This document shows, piece after piece, positions 10,906 through 21,619 of a stretch of DNA of 64,000 bases; the first letter of the stretch is position 1, and each line of letters opens with the position of its first letter. The stretch is taken from positions 18,675 to 82,674 of the forward strand of contig QKWP01000232.1 of assembly GCA_003550325.1 (NCBI GenBank). The letters are read 5' to 3'. Source of the DNA: Gigaspora rosea. Its lineage: Eukaryota > Glomeromycota > Glomeromycetes > Diversisporales > Gigasporaceae. The position numbers were made by a program, and so were the translations under genes. The notes beneath the pieces were generated by a model, which was not told the origin of the DNA, searched no databases, and saw only the letters and a program-made list of their open reading frames with translations.

Positions 10906-11600
10906 CTGGTGAAACTATTTTATCATTTCACCTGGTAAAATAGTATAATTTCACCAGCATCTATAGTCAGAACCCTGATTTGGAATAACTGAAGTCACGA
11001 GACGTAATATAAGGCCTAAGTCTGAAATATATGATACTATATGAACTTGTGGAGCTACCGAGCCAACTTGGTAAAATTCTGGGTTGGATAGTAACTTCAT
11101 AAGGAGTTTTTTCAGAGTTGACCTCTTTGGGGTTGACTACGGTGGGTTGCATTTAGGTGCTGTTAGAAGTAACCAAATAAAGTTGGGCTCGTATTAATAG
11201 ATTAAAATTGTGTTCTTTGGTATATATATAACTATAAATAAAAGCAACAGCAAGATTCGCCAAAGTTTAAAAAAAAAAAATTGATAATAAAATCGTTTGA
11301 AAATAAAATTGTTATTGATATTAATTACATCTTGATTGACAAAATGTCACTTTATTAATTTGATTGGTTAAGGTCAAGATTTGATCATCATATGTGATAA
11401 AATCGAATTTGTAACAATATTGAATGGAAACAAATCTGCCCATATAAGAGCGATGAATTATCATGAGTGATCACAGGTAGATCATACAAATATCGTCCAA
11501 TTACATGGTAAAATTTTTGTTGATCCACAGTAAAATTTCAGTAATTACATTTATCAAAAATTTTATGGTTTTTCGATAATAGAATTTTCAGCCAACATAT

Positions 11601-12400
11601 GGGGTGCCTCGTATTAAAAGGGCACATTTTGCAATTTTTTTGAAAAATGAGTTTTTATTAGATTCATGTAAATTTCAACATGGTTGATATTTTTCGATTA
11701 TAAATGAAGGTCGATTTGTATAATAAAAAATGGAGATAATGTAAAAAAAAAATTACATGAGTCTGTCTAAGGACAAGCACGTTATAAGATTACCCGATAG
11801 TCACCTATTATATTTAATTAATCAAAATCGTGAAATTTGCTTAATCCCAGATTAGTCCGAAAATCAAAACAAACGATTAAACTCAATTATCTCAAAATAA
11901 ACTATATGACAAAATGGGCCTTCATATGGGCTGATTTAAGTAATTTATAAGTAGAGCTTATTTTTTTAAAAACTTTAAGGCTAAATAACTTCTAATCTAC
12001 TGGTCTGTTTTAAATGATTTTACTACCAAAATGTTCGCCTCTTTGAGACGATTCCAACAAGCCAAAATCATTAAAATTCAATCACATGATCGCAAGATAA
12101 TGCGTTGTCAAATAGTAACGCACCTAGGGGTGGGGTTGATTGGTTAGACATAGGACTAACCAATCAACCCTACCTCCTAGGTGCGTCACTATTTGACAGT
12201 GCATTATCTAATGATCCTGTAATTGGATTTTAATGATTTTGGACTCGTTGGAATCGTCTTAAAGAGACGAACATTTTGGTAGTAAAATCATTTAAAACAG
12301 ACCAATAGATCAGAAGTTATTTAGGCTTAAACTTTTTAAAAAAATAAGCTCTACTTATAAATTACTTAAATCAGCCCATATGTTTTAAATATGAGGCACT
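11601..12400. mobile_element. MITE related to the one at 14773, interrupted by a foldback element
   Basis: 11601-11920 aligns as a direct copy with about 14775-15090 (shared ATTACATGAGNC, AGATTACCCGATAGTCACCT and CCGAAAATCAAAACAAA stretches). Its left end GGTGCCTCGTATT is answered by AATATGAGGCACT at 12388-12400, beyond the foldback element at 11927-12378. The target duplication is not clear. Confidence 0.55.
11927..12378. mobile_element. 452-bp foldback (palindromic) MITE, TA-flanked
   Basis: The sequence is one long imperfect palindrome centred near 12152. The left arm from TGGGCTGATTTAAG to GGGGTTGATTGGTTA is mirrored by the right arm ending CTTAAATCAGCCCA, with only about nine unpaired bases in the centre. 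TA lies directly outside each end, within CATATG. It has no ORF. The single-stranded form would make a hairpin of about 220 bp. Its terminal bases match the CATATGGG ends of neighbouring elements, so it is probably a derivative of the same Tc1/mariner-like family. Confidence 0.8.
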
Positions 12401-12401
12401 T

Positions 12402-13147
12402 AGGACCCCGAATAATCTATGTGAGATTATATTTGAGCATTATAGTAAAAATTTTTTTGGTTAGCACTTCTGGTTTGGTATATTAAGCTATATTTTATAC
12501 ATTAGATCAAACTTTTGCCCATTTTTACCTTTTTTTGAAATACAACGTCTCTAAAAAAAAAAAAAACTTATGCTCACTAAAAAAAAANNNNNNNNNNNNN
12601 NNNNNNNNNNNNNNNNNNNNNNNNNNNNNNNNNNNNNNAAAAAAAAAAAAAAAAAAAAAAAAAACTTACGCTCATTAAAAAACAAAAAAAAACCAGACTT
12701 ATACTTACTAAAAAAAAAAAAAATTTTTTAAAAAAGTTCAAAATCTTTTAAGCCCGTTTAATCCACAAGCTACCAAGGATCATAAATATATATACTACAA
12801 ATTGTACCAAAAAAACTTAAAAAAAAAAAAAGCTGTTTTGCACAATTTTTACCCTTTTTCCCTTGTACTTCTCTCTCCTTTTTACCTCTCTCTCTCTTTT
12901 CCCCTCTCTTCTTTTTACCTGCTGAGTTATTATTATAGCCCAGATTTTTCATTAGCACATTTCAAATATAACATTTATAAAAATTACCCCATTAGCTTTC
13001 TTTTAAATATACCTATTTTGCCATTTAGCAGGTTTCAAATATAACCTTTTTCTCCAATACCTACTTTTCAAATATAATCTTTTTTAAAAAACGAGCTTCC
13101 ATTAGCTATTTTTCAACTATGACATCACATAGATTATTCAGGGTCTT
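12402..13147. mobile_element. MITE-like element with AGGACCCCGAATAAT ends
   Basis: The left end AGGACCCCGAATAATCTATG is matched in inverse orientation by CATAGATTATTCAGGGTCTT at the right. The same end sequence occurs in the MITE at 44159-44338, which has an 8-bp duplication. No clear duplication is seen here. The inside holds an assembly gap, a tandem ACTTAYGCTCAYTA plus A-run repeat, and a pyrimidine-rich tract (12840-12925) whose minus-strand version resembles 50100-50290. Confidence 0.5.
12588..12638. other. Assembly gap (51 N)
   Basis: Fifty-one N bases interrupt a short tandem repeat made of ACTTAYGCTCAYTA and A-runs. The same unit is visible on both sides of the gap. The true array length is therefore unknown. 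Confidence 0.99.
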
Positions 13148-13280
13148 AGGAGGACCCCAAAGAACTCTAATACAACTTAGATAATTTTAAATAAGAAAAT
13201 TTTGTATAGAAATTTATCAAACATTGCATTTTTATATAGTAAATTTTCAAATTTTGCTCTATTTTATATATTTATTTGGC

Positions 13281-14332
13281 ATTGATATTACTCAACTCTT
13301 TCTGACAATCATCTGTCCCAACTTTTCCATTAACACCGACCTATGAAAACTTTGTTGTTAGTATACTTGTATATAACAAAAACTCTAACTAGAAGTGACT
13401 TGGATACAGGGTTTCAGATCGTATGTGAGAAAAACTGAAATAGAAATGAAAAAGAACTTTCTCCTTATGGGTTTAACTCTCCAGGTGGAAGACTTTGTTA
13501 TTATTGAACAAGTAGTAGAGCAACAACTCTGGGGTTTTTTGTCAGAAGATGTGGAAACATTAGTAGAAGCATTCTTTTGGTTAACTGTGCTATTCAGCAA
13601 AGCATATACTTTTACGCTCTTTGCAAGTTGGGTTTCTCCTCTGCCGCCTCTTTGGCTTTGCGAAATTTCATCAAAGTGGGCATTTTGGTTTACCCTCTCC
13701 AAAAGATCGACATTGTTTACATTGTCCATTTTGGAATGCGTTTACCTAATTGGAACCAAGTCACGAGTGAGTTCCGGTCCTTGTGAAATAAACAATGAAT
13801 AACACGTGAGATACAGTAGAGAAAATTCTGAATTAAAATTTCTTTCTAAAATATTCATATAGGCGTAGTTTTTTTACAATATACATAATACTTAGACAGA
13901 GCGTTTCTCTGTGCAGTATTATATAATTTTTATTATACTTCTCTGACCACACTTACTTCTTCAATAGAAGGTTCTATTTTTTATTTTTTTTCCCTTTTCT
14001 TCTTGTTGGGTTTTTTTAGTTAGTCGTTTCTTCCTATACCTCCATTTTATATTTCCTTCATAACTATAGTTTCATCTTCTCACCCCTATTGAAGTTTACT
14101 TCCATTTTTGAATTTTTTGGGGGTGCACTTTTTGTAGTGCCGGTGGTTCAACAAAGCGGCTAGTAGTTTTACCTACTAGTGCGGCAGGTTACTCTTGGGT
14201 GTCTGCATAGATAGCCGAGTGGTGCCATCCTTGTAAATTAGATCTATATGTATATGACTTGTTCGTTATACTGAAAAACCAATAAAAGTTGTATGCCGGA
14301 ACCGCCAAAGATAGAAAAAAAATATATATATA
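13281..14332 (+). mobile_element. 5'-truncated LINE with perfect 16-bp target duplication
   Basis: The segment is bounded by the 16-base direct repeat TATATATTTATTTGGC (13265-13280 and 14333-14348). It ends with AATAAAAGTTGTATGCCGG, an ACCGCCAAAGATAG stretch, an A-run and TA repeats. It is the plus-strand relative of the fragment at 1124-2225. A degenerate frame at 13395-13802, with a shifted continuation at 13577-13786, is the counterpart of the reading frame seen there, so it is a decayed part of the element rather than a gene. The target duplication and tail are hallmarks of target-primed reverse transcription. Confidence 0.85.
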
Positions 14333-16191
14333 TATATATTTATTTGGCTAAAATACTGCTAAAATTATACAAACTCAAATTTGAGTTGTATTAGAGCTCT
14401 TCGGGGTTCTGTCCTAAGCACTCCATATTATAGTGGTATTCGTTTGTTTTGATTTTTGGACTGATCTGGGATGTTTTGTAACAAACCATCCCGGATCAGT
14501 TTGAAAATCAAAACAAATGATACTGTGATAATATATTAGCCGAAAATTCTATTATCGATAATTACCAAAAATTTATTGCAGATCAACAAAAATTTTATCA
14601 TGTGTCCCACTAATTTTGAAATCAGCTATTCCATTATGCTTCTATTTTTACAAAGCCCTAAATAGTCCCTAAATATTTACTATTGTATTTAATAAATCAA
14701 CCAATTAACGTTAATTTTACAATAATCACTTTTTTTTACTTTTTTTGTCGATCGGAAATAAATCCGCCCATATGGGGTATTATATATTAAAACAGCCCTT
14801 TTTGCAATTTTTTGAAAATTGAGTTTTCATTAGATTTATATAAATTTTGATATGATTGATATTTTTTAATTATAAATGAAAGTCGATTTGCATAATAAAA
14901 AATTAAGATAATTGTAAAAAAAAAATTACATGAGGCCGCGTAAGGCCAATACATCACGAGATTACCCGATAGTCACCTGCTAAATTTGACCAATCAAAAT
15001 AATGATATTTAATTAATCCCGGATCAGTCCGAAAATCAAAACAAATGATTAAACTCAATTATCTCAAAATAAATTATTAGCTGTTTTAATATATAACACC
15101 TAAGGTTCAAGGCACGGGTAAAAAATCAGGCATGCCTTAGAGGGCATGCTCTGAGTCGTTGCATGCCCCTTATGCCCATAGGTATGCCCTTTTTATATAA
15201 AAATACTATAGGCAGCACTTTGCGCCACCTATTTTATTTATTATTTTTTTGTTAGTTTGTACTATAATTATTGTTTTCTATTATAGTTTACAGTAAAAAA
15301 TTTTAAACCCACTAGGATGGCCTTTAAATTTATGGATCATGTGAGTAATACCACTATCATTATTGTATTTATAAATTTATGGGCTATGACAGTGGTATTT
15401 TTTTCACATGACCTGTAAATTTGAAGGCACCCTGTTGGATTCGTTTACAGTAAAAAATTTGTTGTGAATTATTGTGAAAAATTCTTACAATGGCATATAA
15501 TATTGTATAGTTTGCATTTGAATTTTATGGTAGGGTCATTCATGTTATACAGACAAAGACAGAGGCGTGGATTAGAGTGTCCAGTTTTTTGCCTGCACAG
15601 AATCTGTACAAATATATACAAATTCTGCTAATTTTGTTAAAAAAACTGAATAAGCAGAAAAGCAGAATTATCATTATTATTTATAAATATCTAAATATAG
15701 TAAGTAGCGAAGTTATTATTTTATATTAAATTATTTATCAGTTAGTCATATCTTTAAATTTTAATTGGTTTAGATTATGAAAAAAGACTGAACAAAAGCA
15801 GTAATTTAATAGCTTAAAAAAACAGATTTCTGGACATTTTAGTATGGGTAGACTTGGCCTGAGTAACTAGGGTCGAAATAGAACTCTAGATTATATTATG
15901 AGGCTATAATATAAGGACACAGAATTTGGACTTATCGGGAGGTTATTGGTCTATAATAATAACAGTTTATTTAATTATCTATTGGGGGAATTACTAACGA
16001 TAACACTTCTACTTTAATTTCAAAGGTTATTACTCTGCAGCATTGAACTCTAAAGCTTTAAACTCTACTGAGTTCTTGCTTTTCAGACTTCCTTTCTTGT
16101 GAATACCAAAGAAATTCTACTCTCTATCTGTTTTAACAAGTTATTAGGTTTGATATATCAAACATATTTGATATATTTAATATATTCAATA

Positions 16192-17893
16192 TGGTCTGGT
16201 ACAAAAAGGTTCATACCTCATAAAACTTTTATTTAAAAAAAATTATACATATTAATCTATACAGTATATATATTTTTTTTAAACTAATTTATAGGTTATC
16301 AGATTTATTAATTTGAAAATTTTTTTACGATTCGATATCATTATTGGAATCATAATCATCACTAATTTCCTTATTCAACAAAATTACATCATTATCCCTA
16401 TACTCTTGTGCTCTTGTGAGTGCTCTTTTCCAAAACCCAATTATCACTTTCAAGGTTACTTTTTCATTGAAAGCTTGCAAAAGCTTATTTCTAAGGTCTA
16501 AAAGATTTAAATGTGGGCCCAATCTCGCTACTTCATTTTTTACAACCGCTCAGACACCTTCGATCAGCTGAAGTTCACAGTGGAACGGAGGAGTAAAATT
16601 AATCTTATGACCATATCGTTTGGCTATTTCAACACAAGCAAATGGAACTTTTTCTTTGTTCTTTTGGACAAGTTCTAAAAGTTCAGGCCGATGTAAATTG
16701 CTGGGAAAAGAAATTTGGTGAGTATTTAACCACTCAATTATTTTATTTTTTTTTGTGCTTGAATTTGGAATTTTTTCATTTTATTGCTTATGGTAACATG
16801 CCCCATCTATGTGAATAATTGATGCACCGTATTTATTACTAATTGTTTCACAAAGTGTTGAGAAAAGACCTTCAAACACTTCAGAGTTGAAATTTTCATG
16901 ATAGTCTACTTGATCAAGAACAATACCGGAATTTTTGACAACATCTGGAACATTGTTCCATGCTTCGGTATTATTCTTTTTTCGGCCTCGAGTTCCAAGG
17001 GGCTTAGTTGCTGGATCCCAAATATTAACCAAACTTGGAACAAGCTCACCAACCACCTTATTAGTGCCACCATTTTGAAAGACAGCAATTGCACCAAAGA
17101 TTACCAATAATGGACCATGCCCTTGTGCTAAAACAACACCTTGATGAGGAACCCATGTTTTTGATGATGTATGGTGTAAGTGACAGTACGACTTATCAAG
17201 AAATATTTCTGGAAAATGTGGCACATCATTTGCACCTTCTATATTAGCAAAATGGTAACAAGATAACGATAACGAAAAGCAATATTATTTGGCGACTCAT
17301 GGAGGATATTTCTTCGTTCTTCTTGTCCATAATAATACCCTAACTTGTGTAGTAATCTAAAAAGTTGCCACTTGGAAAGTGAATATCCATTTTCAGAGAG
17401 GAACTGTTGTAAGAATACTGTGAAAAGTTGCTGTCCTTTCTTATTACTTTCTGCAATATATGGTCGCAAAAGTGATGTAATATTTCTGTCTGGTTCTAAT
17501 TTGGGCTGCCTGATATTTTGATGCGGTGAAAAGGTACCGTCGTTTCGTGTGTTCCAGTCAGATAACACCACCTCAACTGTACTCTCAGCAATGCTAGTAA
17601 TCAGGGCAACTTGCTTGTATAATGTTTTTTTTATTGCTAATGGAGATATCACCCGAAAGGTATCTGTAAATATTAATTACTATACGTTTTTTTCATTGTC
17701 TGTTAACGGAGTATTTGTTCATTTTTCACAAAAACTAGACATGGGAAAATTGAAAAAATTTGTGAAACAAACATGTCTAGATATATTTTATTGGTCATAT
17801 GAATTTTAGCTTATTTGGTTTTTTATTTACTTTTTGCAATTATAACGATTATTGCCTTTTAAATCGAGGTACGAACCTTTTTGCACTGGACCA
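16192..17893 (-). mobile_element. IS630/Tc1-mariner-type DNA transposon, degenerate
   Basis: The ends TGGTCTGGTACAAAAAGG (left) and the complement of CCTTTTTGCACTGGACCA (right) form inverted repeats of about 28 bp with a few mismatches. TA flanks each end (16190-16191, 17894-17895). The transposase pseudogene fills most of the interior on the minus strand. The 1.7-kb length fits a complete Tc1-like element. Confidence 0.85.
16325..17690 (-). pseudogene. IS630/Tc1-type (DDE) transposase pseudogene
   Basis: The amino part (17652-17239) has a helix-turn-helix-like region, KKTLYKQVALITSIAESTVE, and a downstream LRPYIAESNKKGQQLF segment. After a frameshift near 17265 the DDE core follows (17224-16781), with FLDKSYCHLHHTSSKTWVP carrying the first Asp and IIHIDGACYHK the second. 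An in-frame TAA follows that block. The third acidic region is PFHCELQLIEGV, where the usual Trp codon has become TGA (near 16550). The C-terminal part runs to 16325 (RALTRAQEYRDND). In active relatives the first block is usually DES, whereas here it is DKS. With one frameshift and two stops this copy cannot make transposase. Confidence 0.88.
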
Positions 17894-17959
17894 TATATTT
17901 GATATATTTGAAATATCAGATATATTCGATTAAATAGTCAAACAGGTAATCTGGAGATT

Positions 17960-19575
17960 ATATTAACGTCGTATAGAAAACAGAAAGTGGTACATTCTTT
18001 TAATTCGAATATATACTGGTACAAGTTATTATTTTAATAAATACCCTGGATTTAAAATCTGTAATCTAATGCCTTTTATCGTAAAATCCTGCTTTTTTTT
18101 TGTTGATTTTCAAAACACTTGCAATGTTTATTCTTTTTTGGTGGGATCTACTTACCTCACAGTTTTAAGTACTATTTACTCTATTATTTGTTATTTGACC
18201 TATTTACTCTTTACTATTTACTATTTACTCTTTACTATTTACTTTTTAATAGCAAATTTCGAATCTATTACTAGTTCATATCCACTTAACAAATTGGCAC
18301 AAAGAGCAATTTCATTTATTCTTTAGGTTTCCTTTCATTTTTACAAAGTGTTCTGAGCTAAGTTTGCATATTTATTTTCTAAAATTTATGGTTTTTGTTT
18401 TTTGTCGTTTCGGATTTTTTAATGGGTTGATGAATTGATAATAATAGATCAACAAAGACTATAGCGAAAGGGTGAAAGAGAGTTTGCAGATCTTTTCTAA
18501 ATATTGGACTTGGTAAAACACAAATGTGTATGTATGTACGTATATTAATAAATTTTATATATTATAACTATAACTTTTATATATTATAAGATTTAAGTAA
18601 AAATTTTATAGATGTTATATATCATAAACGTTAAATAAAAATTTTTATATAAATGTTATATATTAATAAATTTTATATATATAATTATGTAGCCTTTGTA
18701 TTTTATAAAATTTAAATAAATTTTTATATAAATTTTAAGAAAAGGAATAGTTAATATTTCAAAATTTTACTAGAGTAACTCCTGTTGTATTTTTAATTAA
18801 AAATGCTTATCTTGTAATTTTACTCCTAACACTAGCTCTAATTCTAACCCTAACTTTAATTATAACTTTATTTTTATTTTAACATTTACTTATTTGACCA
18901 CTTAATATATTTTTATATTTTAAATTATCATTATATAACTATTAAATAAATATTATTTAAAAATTATTTTTATGTATAAATTATACTATGTAAGTCTATA
19001 TTGGGTTTGTAAACTTATATATAATTTTTAAATACACAATTTTACATAAAAACAACTTTGTAATATAACTAAATCAACTTAATAAATTTACTAACTTATT
19101 TCAGGTTTTTCAATTAGTAGATAAATATTATACTTACTAATTTTATTAATATAAGCTTGAGTCTTAAAAGTGATAATGCAGAATAAAAAAAAATTAAATC
19201 ATTATACTTACTAACTGAATCAATTTGATATTTAAAAATAACTCATTGGTTAAGTTAGCATGAATATAATTAAATTAATGAAAATTAAATAGTTTATATT
19301 AAACTATTTTGAAACTTATAATGAATGCTTTTAAGTATATAAATTATTAGATTAAGGCTCAATTTTATTTAGTAAAAAAAAAAATTGTTTATCTATAATA
19401 AAAAAAAAATGCTCAAGACCATTTTTTTTTATTATAAAATTATATTGATTTAAGTTTAATATTTGCATTTTATAATATGAATTTGTAAATTTATCTTAAT
19501 TAATCATATGTATTACTTGAGCATAATCTTGATAACTAGTTAATCATATTGAGAGAAATTATTCTTAATAAGAAG
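17960..19575. other. AT-rich stretch without genes
   Basis: A TTTACTATTTACTCTTTAC microsatellite lies near 18175-18245, and a short run with CTAACCCTAAC (18850) resembles two telomere-type units but is isolated. The rest is AT-rich sequence full of stops, with no coding signature on either strand. Confidence 0.6.
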
Positions 19576-19578
19576 TAA

Positions 19579-19747
19579 GGAAAGTGCCATTTATTACATA
19601 ATTTATTTTTATTAGAAGGTTATACCAGTGTTATACCCCCTTTCCTTCTGTGATCTAATTAGTAGCCAATAATAATTTTATATATAATATATAGACGTAA
19701 TAGACTGTTAACTCCCTCTTGAAATTACGTAATAAATGGCACTTTTC
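19579..19747. mobile_element. Short MITE, 169 bp, 3-bp TAA duplication
   Basis: The ends GGAAAGTGCCATTTATTAC and the complement of GTAATAAATGGCACTTTTC pair over about 17 bp. TAA stands outside both ends (19576-19578, 19748-19750). A related element with GGGGCATGC ends lies at 47806-47971. A 3-bp duplication is compatible with the PIF/Harbinger group, but nothing else supports that assignment. Confidence 0.65.
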
Positions 19748-20799
19748 TAACTTATTAGCTAAGGGTGCTCTCAAACATTTCTCTATATAATTAGCTAATG
19801 ATCAAAATCATATGCAAGTACTATAATTAATTTTAAGGCACTCTATTGTAAAGGTAAATTTTTATTAGTAAAAAATAGTTTATCGAATTAATTGTATTGA
19901 TTATTTCAATAAATAAAACACATAATATATATTAAAAAGAAAAAAATTATTAGCAAATGTTTATTTAGCCAACTATAGGTATTTATTATTCCAATTAACA
20001 AGAGGTAGAGGCCCAAATATTTTTTTTTATCATAGAGTTGTACTTATTGGTCAAAGTTTTTTGTTGAATTATTAGGAAAAACAATTGTTCAAGTATTTTG
20101 CTCTTTCTATATTATTATTATTATCATTATAGATTTCAAAATCAATATCAACAAATTATTACTTTATTACTTATGTTAAAAATATTCACTACAAATAAAA
20201 AAGGCTCTTTTTGTGTTTTGTTAATTTATAGTAAATTCTAAAAAAAGAAAAAACAGAATTTGGTAGTATCGAAATTCTTTATTTTTTTACTAATCCATCA
20301 TTTTTATTATTTAATTTTATTTATTTATTTTTATTTCTATTTGTAAAAAATGGTACTGTAGTAATAATAAAAATATTTGCTCAAGCATCAATTGCAATCA
20401 ATATTTTAATTAATTATAATATCTAAGCACTAACATGATCATAAATTAATCTATTGTGGTAAGCATATTTCAATCATATCATTATATCATCATTTGTACT
20501 ATCAATCTTCAACAGCATACTACCAGTTTTCAAAAATAGTCAAATTAATAATGTTATAATAGTTGAGTACTGTTTAATCAATAGCTGATTTCATCAAATA
20601 TGCTGCTTGAAAACATCCTAAATAATCTTTACAATAATTTTGCTAAAGATTTATGTTGCAAAATGCAGATATTAAATTTTAGCCAATTAGCAAAAAAGGT
20701 GGTCTCTAACCATCTTTTTTTTTTATCACAATAATGAACTCATCTGGTCAGCTAAACTATTTTCTAATAATTAAAAATCAAGCTGAATTACATTGTTAC

Positions 20800-21061
20800 T
20801 ATAGTTGGGGGTGAAATTCATTTTCAATTTTTTTAATTTCAACAATAATTTCAACAATAATTTCAATATTTTTAATATGTTTATAAATTAAACCTAAAAC
20901 AATTATTGTATTTGATTTAGATTAGAATTAATTAATTTTTGACATAATTTAAATTAATTTTTAATATTGAAAAACTAATTTCACCAATTTCACCATCAAG
21001 TAATTTCAACAATTTCAACAAAAACATCTTATTATAAAGAGTAATTTCACCCCCATCTATA
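20800..21061. mobile_element. hAT-like MITE, 262 bp, perfect 8-bp duplication
   Basis: The inverted ends TATAGTTGGGGGTGAAATT and AATTTCACCCCCATCTATA differ at one position. The flanks are the perfect 8-bp repeat ATTGTTAC (20792-20799, 21062-21069). The inside is made of AATTTCAACAAT repeats. It shares the TATAGATG...GTGAAATT end pattern with the 2.35-kb element at 8614-10965. Confidence 0.88.
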
Positions 21062-21619
21062 ATTGTTACAGCTTTTTTTTGCTACCACTATTCTATCTTA
21101 CTCTATTCTTGTAACAAAGCCATGAGCAAACAAGCTATATAGTATAACTAAAAAATTTTTATTTTAATTTAAATAATTTAAATTAATATGAAATAAATTA
21201 AAATCTCTTAAATAATTATTATTATATTAAAATTTTGTACTAGCTTGATTAATAAATTAAAATACATATATATAATTTATTGTATTAAAATTTATGTAGT
21301 AGCACGTGGGTAATAGAAGAAGATCTATTAGCTAGTTAACTACATTAATTTTACTAAATATACATATTTGATTAAAAATTAAACGAGAAGAATAATAAAA
21401 ATAAAAAACTAGCATGACTTTATATCATTATAATACTTTGGTCCTACCTGTTATTTTAGTGATATTACTTCTAACATGCTGACCAATCAAATATGACATA
21501 TATATCACATGACTAGGCATGCCTAACGGCCAAACGGCATGCCTATAGGCATGCCTCCAAGGCATGCCCAAAAGGCATGCCCGTGCCCTGTGCCTCGAAC
21601 CCTAGTAACACCCCATATG

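Larger units (their letters stand above)
8614..10965. mobile_element. Non-autonomous hAT-like element, about 2.35 kb
   Basis: The left end TATAGATGCTAGTAAAATT and right end AATTTCACCAGCATCTATA are inverted copies with two mismatches. They are flanked by a perfect 8-bp duplication, GTCAGAAC (8606-8613 and 10966-10973). The ends resemble those of the 262-bp MITE at 20800-21061. The inside is made of repeats: AATTGGTG 8-mers, AGTCTGG-rich sequence, TCTGCGCAGAT repeats and poly-A-rich stretches, with no transposase reading frame. A one-base N at 8801 marks an assembly gap, so the length may not be real. Confidence 0.8.
8132..11280 (+). mobile_element. SINE-like retroelement with tRNA-type head and poly-A tail (nested insertions inside)
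   Basis: A 14-bp direct repeat, TTGATAATAAAATC, flanks this segment (8118-8131 and 11281-11294), and the right end is a 12-base A-run (11269-11280). Just inside the left end are an A-box-like TAGCATAGTGG (8147-8157) and a B-box-like AGTTCAATTCC (8191-8201), spaced as in tRNA genes. Before the tail it has AATAAAAG followed by CGCCAAAG, as in the LINE fragment ending at 14332. Two later insertions (8276-8524 and 8614-10965) interrupt it. Subtracting them and their duplications leaves about 530 bp. This points to a tRNA-headed SINE mobilised by a LINE that shares its tail. Confidence 0.75.
5472..11442. mobile_element. Large inverted-repeat element (TA-flanked), split by nested insertions
   Basis: The left end reads CATATGGGTGGATTT and the right end AAATCTGCCCATAT. 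Each lies directly next to TA (5470-5471 and 11443-11444), as in Tc1/mariner-type insertions. The arms are long: 5472-6390 aligns in inverse orientation with 7390-8131 plus 11295-11442. The right arm is interrupted between 8131 and 11295 by the SINE-like element described separately. Removing it leaves an element of about 2.8 kb. Both arms carry relics of a GPCxVCG zinc-finger-like coding sequence. The central loop (6390-7390) contains another CATATGGGCAGATTT terminus at 7213, so the internal history is complex. Confidence 0.65.
15101..21604. mobile_element. 6.5-kb hAT-like composite element
   Basis: The left end TAAGGTTCAAGGCACGGG and the right end whose complement reads TAGGGTTCGAGGCAC are inverted relatives. 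Both are followed inwards by GGCATGCC repeats. The flanks are an 8-bp duplication, ATAACACC (15093-15100) and GTAACACC (21605-21612), with one mismatch. Removing the segment restores the end of the host MITE. No hAT transposase frame is visible inside. The contents are a dead IS630/Tc1-type transposon, two small MITEs and long AT-rich stretches, so it is non-autonomous or an old, filled-up copy. Confidence 0.78.
14773..21615. mobile_element. TA-flanked MITE (Tc1/mariner-like), split by a 6.5-kb insertion
   Basis: The left end TGGGGTATTATATATTAAAA starts just after TA (14771-14772). The matching right end lies in two pieces: 15081-15100 (ending AATATATAACACC) and 21613-21615 (CCA), followed by TA. 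Joining the two across the hAT-like insertion restores an inverted repeat that differs from the left end at about one base. Without the insertion the MITE is about 331 bp. It aligns with 11601-11920. Confidence 0.8.

Noticed and set aside
12770..13044. Small overlapping ORFs on both strands near 12.8-13.0 kb
   Set aside because: They come from a pyrimidine-rich tract that recurs at 50.1 kb and from the interior of a MITE-like element.
13395..13802. A 135-aa protein gene
   Set aside because: The segment is part of a truncated LINE with target duplication and has a frameshifted counterpart at 1747-2022, so it is an element relic.
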